A stretch of 64,000 nt of DNA from Gigaspora margarita. Its lineage: Eukaryota; Glomeromycota; Glomeromycetes; Diversisporales; Gigasporaceae. Below are positions 34,572 to 45,814 of this stretch, in pieces. Below the pieces are notes generated by a model that was not told the origin of the DNA, did not search any database, and worked only from the letters and a program-made list of their open reading frames with translations. The DNA is taken from positions 18,008 to 82,007 of the forward strand of contig WTPW01000358.1 of the NCBI GenBank assembly GCA_009809945.1, written 5' to 3'. A program made the translations under genes and the position numbers. Numbering within the stretch: the first letter of the stretch is position 1; every line of letters starts with the position of its first letter.

Positions 34572-35125
34572 TAGAGATTGGAACTATATTGTTGCACCTG
34601 AATTTAAAACCAGTTCAACCTGATTCAAATATATTATATTTGATTTAATAAAACCAGATTTATCAAATTGATAAAACTGAAAAAGCAAATTTAATAAAAC
34701 TGGATTTATTGATTTTAATAAAACAGAAAAATTGAATACCAGGAACATAACCATACAGAATATATGGTTTACTGCTATCTAGAATGGTGAGTTTACAAAT
34801 CTTGCATTTAATTTGCTAGTATAGTATACTAATACTGTGTATGATTCCCTTCTGTCCCAGATCTGCTAAATTTTGGTTGCACAACCAATCTATTTGATTT
34901 ATGAAGTATCAAACTACCCTAAGCACAAACATTTGGACATTCTAACTACTAGTTTATTACAACCACAAAACTAGTTTTTCTAAAATCAGGCTGATTCAGT
35001 TTTAGAAGTTTATCAAAATTGCAAAACTGAATTACTTAGATTATTTAAATTCTGTTAAAACCAGTTTAAGTTGAAGTTGAAAAATTAAATCCAAATTGCA
35101 AAATTAAAACCAGTTCTAAACTCTA
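34572..35125. mobile_element. hAT word element, word AAACCAGTTT (554 bp)
   Basis: GTTATAAC at 34564-34571 and GTTATAAA at 35126-35133 match at 7 of 8. Ends TAGAGATTGGAAC and, inverted, TAGAGTTTAGAAC. AAACCAG, AAACTGG, AAACTGAA and their inverses recur along both sides. Confidence 0.8.
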
Positions 35126-35276
35126 GTTATAAAAATACTATCTAAATTTGTATATGATTATTTGCATAATAATGTCATAATAAATTCATCATAATTTGTA
35201 ATTGATCTATTACTATGAATTAATAATCAGTTGTTATCTATTTGTATTTATTTTTTTAAAAAAATTAACTTTAATC

Positions 35277-35505
35277 CAGTGTTTAAAATTCAATGTTCTC
35301 AGTGTTCTCAAAGAACATTATACAATTTTTGAGAACATAAATTATTAAAATATGTTCTCTATTTGAGAACATTCAAAAAATTCTTTTAATATTAAAAAAA
35401 TTTTAATTTTCCTATATAAAGAGCATTAAAATTTTACTGAGAACATTAAGAAATTAAAAATGTTCTTTTTGAGAACATAAAACCAAACTTGAATTTTAAA
35501 CACTG
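35277..35505. mobile_element. hAT word element, word GAGAAC/GTTCTC (229 bp)
   Basis: CTTTAATC at 35269-35276 and 35506-35513 is a perfect 8 bp duplication. Ends CAGTGTTTAAAATTCAA are a perfect inverted pair. GTTCTC and GAGAAC occur about nine times in 229 bp. Confidence 0.9.
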
Positions 35506-35619
35506 CTTTAATCATTAATTACATTTTATATCATTTAAATAGAACAATAGACTTCTGTTCATTATGCACACATTGTATCTTTGAAATTAACTGAGATATG
35601 GATAATGTTAATAAAAAGC

Positions 35620-36300
35620 ATTGGTAAGTTACATGCTGTGTATCACCAGAATGGTAAGGTTTATAACAATAACTCATAATAGAAATTATAATAATTTCAA
35701 CATGAGCTAACTCAATCCTAACCACATATTGTGATTAATAAAATAACAAGAAAATTTTGCAGGAGAATTTTTACAGTAGAAGCCACAATAATTTTGATAC
35801 AAACTCAGCTTTAAAATGTATTATCTGTCAGGTAAGTTTGTAACAAAATTTTTTATAAAATTCATAATAGAAACTATGATAACTTTAGTACAAACTAATT
35901 AATCTTTTCGCCATTACCAATATAAAGCACAATTGCTTATTCCATAACTACATGCTGCATGTCACTGGAATAATAACTAAGGTTTGTAATAAAATTTTTT
36001 ACAGTAACTAATGATACCCTTAATACAAATTGATTCAATTTTAACTGCATACTGTGGTCATTGAATAGCGGGGAGATGTTGTGACAGGATATTACAATTT
36101 CAATGCAAAATAACAACCTTAATTACATATTGTGTGTTAAGTAAGATTGTAACAGAATTTTTTTAGTTCCTATAGAATCTTGATAACACTGATACAACTA
36201 ACTAACCTTTTATTGTACTGGAAGGTCATGTAAGTTTTGTATTCCAATACAAACCATCTCAACTTTACCTATTTCATATTTTAGAACAACAAGTAAGTTT
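35620..36300. repeat. Diverged tandem repeat, unit about 110 bp
   Basis: The motif TAAGTTTGTAACAAAATTTT, followed by a GATA-ACTTTGATACAAACT stretch and an ACATGCTG-GT-AC phrase, recurs about six times with considerable change. No gene is seen. Confidence 0.55.
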
Positions 36301-36400
36301 TATAACAATTTTTTAATTAATTTGTAAATACACGTAATTGTTGAATTGAATTACTAAAAGAGTAATTATTAGTAGATACAGATGGGTTCTATGACCATTA

Positions 36401-36697
36401 GGCAACACCGGGCGTAGGATCGATTTTACTGTTATGTAATCTTTGGATGTTAAATTAAAAAATTCATTTGTATTAGATTTTCGATTTAGAGTTGATTAGA
36501 AAGGACAGAATTATAGTAAAATTGCTCAGGAATTTTTTTTATTAAGGCATTAATAAGGGTTTACTAGACTAAATTGCGATTTTTGCAAAGCGAACGTTTG
36601 TTTTGAATTTTTTAAGTTATACCAGATCCTGATTTTTTTAATAGGCGTCGGAAGTTCACATGACAGTAAAATCGATCCTATGCCCTGGTGTAGTCCT
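36401..36697. mobile_element. MITE with GTAGGATCGATTTTACTGT arms (297 bp)
   Basis: ACACCGGGCGTAGGATCGAT at the left is inverted at the right (ATCGATCCTATGCCCTGGTG). GACCATTA and AACCATTC at the borders match at 6 of 8 and could be a decayed hAT-type duplication. Confidence 0.65.
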
Positions 36698-36764
36698 AAC
36701 CATTCAGGCAATGCAAGGTCTCTTATTTGATGATTAGGCACTGTTACTGCAATGACAGTGCAAA

Positions 36765-36965
36765 GGTGTGTATGAAGTTTAATTCAGTTCACTTTAATGA
36801 TTGTGTAAATTACCAGGGTGAGTATGAAGTTTAATTCTGTTCACTTTAATGTTTGTGATTCAAAAGAATGCATGATTAACCATAATCAGCGTGAAGTTTA
36901 ATTTTTTCCCTTTAATAATTTGTGTTTCGATTAACGTGATTAATTCTATTCACTTTAACAACTAT
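36765..36965. repeat. Tandem repeat, unit about 55-65 bp
   Basis: GTATGAAGTTTAATTCAGTT followed by CACTTTAATG occurs four times, the later ones degenerate. Confidence 0.65.
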
Positions 36966-37589
36966 CGAGCTTTTCAATTATATTTTGTATCAGTCAGTTA
37001 AATATAATTGAAAGCTGGTAACAGGTTTTCTCTTACCTGGCACACGTGATCGTACTGGCCCCGCGTGGCATCGCATGCTGCGCAGCTATTTTATTTTGCA
37101 ATAAAGTCTACTAGCCAATAGGACTAAACTGATCTAGATCCGACGCATCCGACCCGGAAATTTGGCTACCCTCCTGGAAAAAATAGGGCAAATGATTAGC
37201 AGACACGTGCCGTGGTAGAGTGTCGGGTCATCAAATGCCAAGTTAATTCAATATATCAGATATGATCTACATACTGCATAAATTATATTATATTATTAAC
37301 TATAATTTATCATGACTCGATCTATTTCCCCATATATATATAGACTTTTGGTCTAGAATTTTGATAATCATACAAAAAAAAAAAACTTCTGTTTGGCGCA
37401 GTACATCTTGACTTTTTTTTTAAAAAAAAATTTTTACATTTTAACACTATAAACATATTCTGGAGGCTGTGTTCACCTTGCAATATCGAAATCAAAGGCT
37501 ATTCTGACCAAACCCGGTAATGTGGAGATGAATGCCATTTTATCATCTGGGGCCGAAAATGCAAAAAAATGCAACGAACGAAACTGTTG

Positions 37590-38500
37590 CAACTGTGATC
37601 AGAAGTATCAGGACTGATAACGCGTAAAGAAATCCGTACCAACCATGGTCAGTAATAAAAGGCCAAATGCAAATGGTAATGTTGAGTCAAAAGGTAATGT
37701 TGAAACTAAAACCAGTCATACGAGGGGACTTGTTCAACTATGAGAAGCAAGGTATTTTTTTTCTTTTTTTTTTTTTTTTTTTTTTATTTCTTGAGCTTTG
37801 TTCGAAAAAATAATTTTAAACTGATACAAAATTTCGGCGAGTTTGGTATGCCGAACCTACCTTGGAAGAACTTGAAGCTGTTTGTAAGGACGACACTTGA
37901 AGCTGTTAGTGAGGACGAAACTTGGAGACGTTCGTGGGGGTAAAGAGTATAAGAAATGCATAAAGTGATGGAAATTTAGGTTAAAACTCTTGAAAAGTTT
38001 TGTTCTAACGTCGGTTGTCAAAGGAATTGATTTAAAAAGGATACTCAATGACCAGTTACAAGGTTCGTATATACTATGATGGTGACGAATATCGCGTTTT
38101 CTCAATCCAAAGCAGTATGGCTGCGATGGGAAGATTGGTTAAAAGCATTTATTTAGGCATAGTTTTAGACTTTTACATATTTATTTATTTATTTTATTTA
38201 TTTTTTTTTTAGAAAATAACAATCTAAAGCATGACCGGATCATCCAAAGTATCTAAATGGAGACTTCAAAATGGGCAAGTTCGATGATATCACTCGTAAA
38301 TGAACTTGCAAGTGATATCGATGTCTTGAAGTATCTTCGATTATTGACACCGATGAGCCACCAGGAACAATCGCCGACGAACTTCCAGGAGCAACCATAA
38401 TGAACCACTGGGAGTTAACCAATAACAATACGTCGCAGCCGCAAACACAAAAAAGTGATGGTCGAAATTGAACCCCAAAACATTCGTCAATGAAGAAAAC
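37590..38500 (+). pseudogene. Spliced gene relic of unknown function, copy 2
   Basis: Same order as the relic at 11660-12522: a basic first exon (GATCAGAAGTATCAGG onward), a T-rich intron-like stretch at 37750-37840, an exon with GAACCTACCTTGGAAGAACT, the duplicated ACTTGAAGCTGTT units, SKAVWLRWEDWLKAFI-like coding, a second T-rich tract ending TTTTTTTAG at about 38213, and a last exon with MISLVNELASD and EPPGTIADELPGATIMNHWE. Frames are broken in several places. The start corresponding to copy 1 is GTG rather than ATG here. Because both copies keep intron borders and peptide order, it was once a spliced gene. I recognise no domain. Confidence 0.45.
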
Positions 38501-38649
38501 CAAAAGGAATTTATTGAAAATTTTCTTACTAGGAATACATTTAACAGCTGTATTTTTCATTTTTAATTTTCTACAAATGTAAAATACAGTATTGTAATTA
38601 AAAAAAATAATAAATGCAATTAGTACTTATCTTCATGAATTCTTGTAAT

Positions 38650-38780
38650 TGTTTGAAATATTTGGCAATAAATGAATATTTGGTAAAAACATGAATATTT
38701 GGTAAAACATGAATATTTGGTAAATTATGAACATTTAGTAAAGCATGAATATTTGGTAAAATATAAATATTTGGCAATAT
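38650..38780 (-). repeat. 18 bp minisatellite, copy 2
   Basis: The unit GAATATTTGGTAAAAYAT is repeated about seven times, the inverse of the array at 11385-11510. Confidence 0.75.
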
Positions 38781-39150
38781 GCCAAAATCACCCAAAAAAA
38801 TAGCAAAGCTATGTTGCGCCATGATCATATGAGTTTGGATAAATTTTAGATATTGGCTAACTTATAATTTTAAAATTCTTTATGTTGGTGCTTCATACGA
38901 TTAAGCAACTTGAAGATAACACAAGTTGTTCTATCGAAAATTTTTATAATTTATGCCGCGCACCATGCAACAGAGCATACTGATCAAGATAAAGACCTGT
39001 TAAAATTTTTTCTTTTCATTATACTTATTTTAATTTTTTTATGCTAATAAAATTTTTAAAAAGACTTGTATATGCGTCATGCTCTAAAGAAATACTAGCC
39101 TTTGAAATTTTTGAAATCGTCAATTCAGGTGATGATTCAAGTAAAAACTG

Positions 39151-39229
39151 ACATTATACATTGCAAGAAAAATAGAAGTTGCGGGCTCAAAAGAAGTAAC
39201 TTACTATGTAAGACGATATGGGTATGTTC
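39151..39229 (+). other. Highly conserved 80 bp block, copy 2
   Basis: ACATTATACATTGCAAGAAA to GACGATATGGGTATGTTC. See the partner at 10997-11074, from which it differs at about two or three bases. Confidence 0.5.
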
Positions 39230-39961
39230 TACTTGGTGAATCTTAAAAATCGCTAATAATTTTTTTTATAAATTTATATAATTTTTTATTAATAATGCGA
39301 TTTTTTATATGCTTTTGCTGTGCTTTTTTTTTCATTGATTAAACGATTTTTTTTTTATTTAAATTTATAAAGTTTTTTCTTTTTTTTTTACTTTTTAACT
39401 GAAATTTACACAAAACACAAAATTTTACGTTTTTTTTTTTTTTGATTTCTTTATGTAAATATTATTTAAATTTTTTATTACTTTTTATTTATACAAAAGA
39501 ATGTTTGCAACATAATTAATATTATTACTAGTCATATAATTTTTATCGCTTGATTTTATAATTTTATCTTTTTAGATTTTCATCCATTGAGAAATAACGT
39601 ATTTCGTTTCAAAATTTAAGAATGATCTAAGTCAATTTGAAATCGTCCTAACACAGAACATATATATATATACAAAAAGACATCTCATTTTTATCTGCAC
39701 TTTATGCCACTTTTGCCAAGGTTACGTTGCCTAAGATTTTGAATACCATTCAATACTTATAATTCGTTCTTCGATGTATCCGCCTTTGCAGAGTAAACTA
39801 TTTAAATAACAAATTTTAATAATACATTTATGTTTTTCTCATCCTCGGCTGATATCTATATGATTTATTAAATTAAAAGGCAGCATTAGTACTTTTTTGT
39901 GATTTTGGACACAAAAGCCCCTCATCTTAGTTTCAATAAACCGTCGGAATTACATGATTGA

Positions 39962-40055
39962 GACGAAGCACCATCACCGTTGGCGGACTCGAACGCAGGA
40001 TTCCCACAATGCAGCCCCATTGTGGGGTCCCGAACTACCGTTCAGTCCACATCAG
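39962..40055 (-). ncRNA. tRNA-like or structured RNA candidate
   Basis: On the minus strand a GC-richer stretch folds into two adjacent hairpins: ACTGAAC-GGTA-GTTCGGG, and CCCACAATG-GGGCTG-CATTGTGGG with a perfect 9 bp stem. It is followed by GCGTTCGAGTCC, close to the Pol III B box GGTTCGANTCC, while TGGACTGAACGG resembles an A box. The T stem of a true tRNA does not pair and the middle hairpin is too long, so a tRNA-derived SINE head or tRNA relic is more likely than a working tRNA. Confidence 0.35.
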
Positions 40056-40237
40056 TATCATTACCATTTAAATTTTTTAATCAATATTTATGTAATTTTG
40101 ACTAATGTAGATCATCATCTTATGTGGCAAACAATCACGTTCCGGTAATTTTTTTTGCGGAAATATACCGACACAGCATACACGTGACTTAATGCACAGC
40201 AAAATGGCCAGCATTAAACTAATCGACACAGCAAGGC

Positions 40238-40284
40238 CGGCATTAGGGTTAGGGTTAGAGTTAGCGTTAGAGTTAGCGTTAGGA
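40238..40284 (+). repeat. Interstitial telomere-like TTAGGG repeats
   Basis: ATTAGGGTTAGGGTTAGAGT continues into TTAGCG and TTAGAG variants, about seven units. It lies in a GC-richer patch beside the tRNA-like sequence. Confidence 0.75.
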
Positions 40285-40703
40285 ATGGGCCGAAATGCAG
40301 TGCAGTCATGTGATATACAAAGCGTGGTATAAATATTAGACTGAAATTTGATCATCTTTCTTTTACTGTATTATTATCGTATATAATTTTCAATGTACTG
40401 TACACTTAAAATTGTATTATGACCGGAAAGACTTTATTTAAGCATTTTGCTTTTTAACAATTTTATTCTAGGTCCGTATAAGATACTATACAACTTTTCA
40501 AAAAAAATTAATTAAGCAATTCCATTACGCAACGTAAAACTAATAGTTATTACAGGAATTTTTTTTTTTAAGTATGATAGGTTTATAATGCAAGTATTCT
40601 TAAATTTGCTTAAATGTTTTTTTAAGTAGTCACCAATATATCATTATTCTTATTTTTTGCTTTTTCAAACTTTTTCGTCAGCTTAATTACTTATTGAAAA
40701 AAC
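40285..40703. other. AT-rich interval without a gene
   Basis: No coding sequence or clear inverted end of the following MULE was found here. Confidence 0.5.
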
Positions 40704-43113
40704 TTAACAATGCGAAATTGAACTGCTCCCATTGTGATGCTGCTGAAGTAGTGAATTGCGACCATAGATTAACAATTGGGGTACAGGAGCACCGGGCTTC
40801 AAAACAATCGCCATGTAATGATTATTATTAACAAAAGCGATTGCAAGTGCTTTATTTCGGTTTAATGGTTGGTGATATGGAAGGAAAGTAAGGTTCATTT
40901 GCAGTGAAAAACAATATAATGGACTTTGGTAAGTGTTTGTTATAACGTCTCCCATTTGTGGCATTCTCATCCAGTATTCAAATGTACAAGGGCCGTCTTC
41001 CCAAAAAATCTCTTTATTAATTTTCTCATAGGCGTCATTAGCTATAAATAATGTCCGGTAAAATTGCTCTCTTTCATTTAACTCTTTTTTAATCTTTTCT
41101 TACCTCCGACCATTTGCTTTCACTCCTTTCCTAAACTCACTGCCAGTGCTCTATATCCGCAATTGCAATCTTTATCCACATCAATTACCTCTTTTATATA
41201 ATCATGCATATAATTAGGTATTTGATTGTGATATAGAAATTGATGTGATTGTTGTGGATTTTTTATAAGTATTGGCATTGGTATTTTTGCATTTTTTTTT
41301 CTTTGGTTGCAGCAATTTTATTTGATGCTCACTTAAAAGAAGATCACATTTAGTGGATATTGGTCGCCCCTTAGATACAACACGTAATGGTGCCTTTGGA
41401 ACAATATTTTTCTCAGCAGCTAGAGCTTCGATTTTATGCAAAAGCGTGGCTTTTGATCTACAGTCACTCAGGTTTTCGTATTTCTCTTCAAGTTTGTATA
41501 AAGCCTTACTACTGGCCTTATTAATCGACGGGGATAAAGAAGACAATAGAGGCACTGAATCATTATTTAGATACCAGCGAGGATGAACAACTGAAAGTGG
41601 AATAGGACCTGTACATGGAATGATATGACGGCATAGTAATTTAAAATTTTATTTTAAAATTTTCATCATTACCATTTTCTTTAATCTCACATATTTTTTC
41701 TTCTTTATTTTATCAATTGCCCACTTAGAAATTTTTCCAAGTAGTTGTTCAAATCTTTTATCATTGAAAATGTATGGATCTGCAGAAACAATATTTAATT
41801 TCGTTTGTAATTTATGTTGATGAATGGCAAGATCAATAAGGGAAAAAACTTATTCTAAACCACTTGCTGCCTCTATTGCCTTTTTCAATCCACTATGTTG
41901 TGTTGATTGTACGTCCATATGTGGATAATTTTTTGTGTATACATGCATCCAACACTTAGCATATTTTTTCCATTCCTCTAAGTAATTTTGTATATAGTTG
42001 GGATTTTTGCTTTTAGTTATTGCTTGTTTCTCCTCACTAAATGCCTTTTCAACTTTACTTATCTCCCAGAATAAGCAACCTTTTGAATGAATAATAAAAA
42101 TTTATTGTAGTCTTCATCCGAATCAAAAAATTTCCTGCTTGCAGTTCGTAAGTTTTGCACAAGCATATGCCAAATATAAACCTTTTTTTTTTTTGCTATT
42201 GGAAAAACGTTATTTGCTTCCTTTCAAAGAACTAGCTAGGTCTCTGTCTGAGACAAATACCTCTGGAGAACAAGAAAATATATCATAAATTGTCTTTTTT
42301 AAGGTATTTAAAAACCATGTGTATGTGTGTTCCTGTTCATTTGCAACCCAAGTCATTGCAATTTTGGTAAGTATTGAGAGATTTAGCATTACCAATATTG
42401 CTAACACTAACAGCATTAACGAGAGGAAGCTTGTATAAGTTGGTCTTATATGTTGCGTCCACTTGAGTACTTCTGAGCATTTAGCCACTTGATATGCTGC
42501 CTCAATGTGTGTGAAAAATAAGTTTGCATAGACCCATCTTTTGCTAATAAATGCCTAATTACATACTAACATTCTTCTAACATTTGCAGAAGCCTTATGG
42601 TGGTATCATGATTTGAGCCTTCATTTAAAGCATTTTTTGATTCTATCACGCTCATTTATAATATCCTTTGTATATGCAAGCTCTACTTTAAGCATAGTTG
42701 AACTAGTTCTTTTTGTTCTTTGTTAAGGACTCGATGTTGATGAAGGCACTGAACTTGTGTTAATGAAAGAAGCTCATGATTATGTTGACTTTATAAGAGA
42801 TTACTATCCAAACACCTGTGTTTTCATTCAAAGTAGCTCTTAAAATAACGGGGCAGCTTTGATGTTTTGTAGACTTCATTCTTTTTCTAGTTTCTTTAGT
42901 AATTTCATGGTTAATTTTGTATTTTTCTCCCATTACACATTGCAGAGTGACAAAAGGAGTACGGCCATCTTTTTTAACTCATGACATTTTTGACGTTAAT
43001 ACACTAAAAGCAAAGCCTAATCCTTTATCACCTTGTTGAGCAGCTTCCTTAAATTTCTCTGCAGTTGGAAATTCACTACCAAGTTCTGGAATTTGTGGTT
43101 TTGATTGTGACAT
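40704..43113 (-). pseudogene. MULE transposase with FAR1 finger and C-terminal OTU protease, broken
   Basis: From ATG at 43113: MSQSKPQIPELG, a FAR1/WRKY-GCM1-type zinc finger (LQC, CPVILRA, HNHELL), a MULE core with VDATYKTN (first Asp), NEQEHTYTWFL, VSDRD (second Asp) and an IWH motif in place of the usual CxWH, a hinge with SKGRPISTK (about 41370), and an OTU-type cysteine protease domain. There DVDKDCNCGYRALA (about 41145) aligns with the OTU nucleophile motif D-x-N-C and NHYMAI (about 40815) with the catalytic His motif. The stop is at 40704. Stops and frame changes throughout make it non-functional. FAR1 and MULE domains bind and move the transposon; OTU enzymes cleave ubiquitin chains. 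Fusion of a cysteine protease to a MULE is known from plant ULP1-bearing MULEs. Terminal inverted repeats were not found. Confidence 0.7.
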
Positions 43114-43969
43114 GATTAATCATTTGATAAAAATAGTTTTTTATATTGTGCCATTTCTTTTATTTTTTCAATATAATTATAAATTGACTTAATTTTGATA
43201 TATTTTATAGGTTTTATTGCTATCTACATGACACGATGTAGTTATTACAAGCACAAAATAGAAATCACCAACTAATAGATCTCATCATTACTAGTGTTGT
43301 TAGCCAAAATTATTTTAGGGCTTGTAGAAATATTTTGACTTTCGACATTTAGCATGTCGAAATTCTAAAGTAATGTAGAAATACTTAAGTTATGTCAAAA
43401 TTCTAAATAATGTCGAAATGTCTAAATTAGCTAATTAATAAATAAGTATTATATCATGTGCTCATAAGTTGTGCAATATATGAAATATGCGTTAATTTTC
43501 TTATATGAGATATACTTTTATTTACTAACTTAATTTTTAAATTTTCTATTTTCTATATAATTAGTTTTAAAAAAATTGGTTACCCGATTTATTTAACTAA
43601 ACAATATGTATTATCAAAGTAATTATAACGATAAGTTTATCATATGTAATAATTTTAAACTTTTAAATACAATAAAATTTAAATTAATATAAGTTAACTT
43701 TTTAGATGAATTCGATAAAGTAAATATTTAGTCATGTAAATTACAATTTTATTTTTATTGCTCAAATAATTTAAAAACAATAAGCCAACTATAATAATAT
43801 ATATCTTTATTTAATATTGAAAAAAAAACATTCAACTTGAAATAAAAATTTATACACCAATAAGCATTGAAAACTGATATAAATTTTATCCACCAAGTGT
43901 GTCAGTTTGGGAGGTTAGACTGTATTATGTTATGTATTTAGATATTTAGTCATATAATATAGGCTTGGT

Positions 43970-44432
43970 GCTGCAAAAAGGGTGTAAATTGTCAATTTTT
44001 TAAAAATAATTTTTTTATACAAATCAATTTAAATAAGATCTGGAACATTTTTTACTTAAAACACAAAGCAATTATATTAATAAAATTTTGTAGTATAACT
44101 CTTTAAAGTTTGTATTTTCTTATAATTTATTATATATTTATAGAACTAGACTAGACAGTGCCCCATGCACATTGTGCCCCTATTTTGATATCTCAAAATT
44201 TTACTAGGGTAACCCCTGTTGCACTTCTAACAAAAAATGATCCTCTCGCAATTCTGTACTAATTTTGACCCTAACCCTAACCCTAACTTTAGACAGAATT
44301 AATTATTAGTACATTAGGGGCACAAAATGCACAGAGGCACCATTTAGATTTTTCCTACTTATAATATAAAAATTGATTTTCTAAAGATCATTTGTTTTGT
44401 CAATTTACCCCCCTTTTTGCAGCATCAAGCCT
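43970..44432. mobile_element. Nested element with AGGCTTGGTGCTGCAAAAAG ends
   Basis: AGGCTTGGTGCTGCAAAAAG is inverted at the right (CTTTTTGCAGCATCAAGCCT with small changes). ATATAATA at 43962-43969 and 44433-44440 is an 8 bp duplication, hAT-like. It contains another inverted-repeat element. Confidence 0.75.
44153..44347. mobile_element. Third-level nested MITE with GTGCCCC words
   Basis: AGACAGTGCCCCATGCACAT and TGTGCCCC are inverted at the right (GGGGCACAAAATGCACAGAG). It includes GACCCTAACCCTAACCCTAA at 44264-44285, and a stretch related to the foldback at 26838. Confidence 0.6.
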
Positions 44433-44577
44433 ATATAATACCTATTTAGTCAAATATTTAGACATTTAATCAAATTTAGGATTTTGATATTTCAACAAAA
44501 ATAATGCTATGTTGAAATATATTTAGACAACAAAGTGTAATTTTTGACTAAATAGCATATTTCAGCTAACAACACTA

Positions 44578-45472
44578 GTCATTATTAATTAATTAATCTA
44601 GGTTTACTATGAGTGAGGAATCATTATTAATGAGAAAATAATTTTTTACACAAGTACATTTATTTTATTTAGGATTTTGTTAAATTTAACAGGTTGTGAT
44701 ATCATTGGTTAATATTTAAAAAAAATTAAAATTATTATTAGTTAAGGTTAGGGTTCAGACTAGTAATAAGATTAGAGTTAGAGTTATATATATATGCAAA
44801 ATTAAGCATTAAAAACCTTTAATTAGAAGCCCAGGACTAGTTTACATAATGAAATTTCATGATATTTTTAAAATTTTTGATTTTTTTTATAATTTTTATA
44901 ATTTTTGTTCATTTTGTTACACAAGATCCTGTGACCTAATTGGTCAATTATATTAACCTGTAATATAGCAACCTGCAATATTTATCAACATTCTTTATTT
45001 ATATACTTTTTATGATTTACAAAAAAAAAATTTTACCTAATTTGATTGCTTTGAATTAAGTGCTTATTAAAAAAAGTTGTTATTTTTAATATTTTCTTAT
45101 TTGAATATAAAGAAACAACCTATTTTTTTATCTAAGTAATAATATAAATGCATCAAATTTTTTATAATTTACTTTACTCTTTTTCCGCATAATGACACTG
45201 AAACATTAACTTTTCTAATTAAATTTTATTAGATTTTCTATTTTTTGCAAAAATATTTATTATAATTATTTTTGTAAAATGCATTATTATGCATTTTTAG
45301 CACTAATAGGCATCTCCTCATATAATCTTTTTTTATAGTCTTAGCTGTGATCATTGCTGACTTAAGTCATAATCTAGTAGTCAGTTTAAGCAAATCTATT
45401 AATCAAAATAACTTGTATTTTACTAATTAATATACAATATATGAAATAGTATTTTATTAAAATATGTAATAC
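44578..45472. other. AT-rich interval with telomere-like TTAGGGTT units
   Basis: No gene is seen. GTTAAGGTTAGGGTTCAGAC and AGATTAGAGTTAGAGTTA lie at 44740-44790. Confidence 0.6.
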
Positions 45473-45480
45473 AAGATGAT

Positions 45481-45806
45481 TAGAGTCCATATTGGGCTGG
45501 GTTAAACCCAACCTGACCAGGGCTGATCCACAAATTTACAAGTTTGGGCCCAGATTTTTAGGCCTATAATCAATTTGGGCAATACCTGGGTTAGCCCAAA
45601 AGCAATAAACCAGGCTTATACCTGGCTTAAACCCTTGTAACTATAATAAAATTTAAAATTAGGCCAGGTTTGAGCAATATCAGGCCAGGTTTGGCTCAAA
45701 ATTTCAAACTCATGATAAATTTGCGCAAGTTGAACTGGGCTTACAAAATAATTAGACCCAGTAAAGCCCAACTCAACCCATCCAACCCAGCCCAATATAG
45801 AGCCTA
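45481..45806. mobile_element. hAT word element, word TGGGC/GCCCA (326 bp)
   Basis: AAGATGAT at 45473-45480 and AAGGTGAT at 45807-45814 match at 7 of 8. Ends TAGAGTCCATATTGGGCTGG and, inverted, TAGGCTCTATATTGGGCTGG. GGGCC, TGGGC, GGCCAGG and AACCCA words on both strands fill the element. Confidence 0.85.
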
Positions 45807-45814
45807 AAGGTGAT

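Larger units (their letters stand above)
37322..39862 (+). repeat. Inverted 2.5 kb segment, copy 2
   Basis: Mirror copy of 10307-12752, in the opposite orientation. It starts near TTTCCCCATATATATATAGA and ends near CTCATCCTCGGCTGATATCT. Similarity stops within a few bases of these points, which defines the segment. A lone GACGCATCCGACCCGGAAAT motif at about 37120 lies just outside. Confidence 0.75.
43292..44577. mobile_element. hAT word element, word GTCGAAAT (1286 bp with nested insert)
   Basis: Ends TAGTGTTGTTAGCC and, inverted, TAGTGTTGTTAGCT. ATCATTAC and GTCATTAT at the borders match at 6 of 8, so this is an older insertion. GACATTTAGCATGTCGAAAT and further GTCGAAAT, TCGACAT and TTGAAAT words occupy the left, with GTTGAAATAT words on the right. 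Nested inside is 43970-44432. Confidence 0.75.

Noticed and set aside
10266-39923. Identical 16-mer TTAGTTTCAATAAACC near both segment copies
   Set aside because: It has the same plus-strand orientation at both places although the segments are inverted, so it is not a shared border; its meaning is unclear.
40238-40284. Possible chromosome end
   Set aside because: The TTAGGG units are few, degenerate and flanked by transposons on both sides, so they are interstitial.
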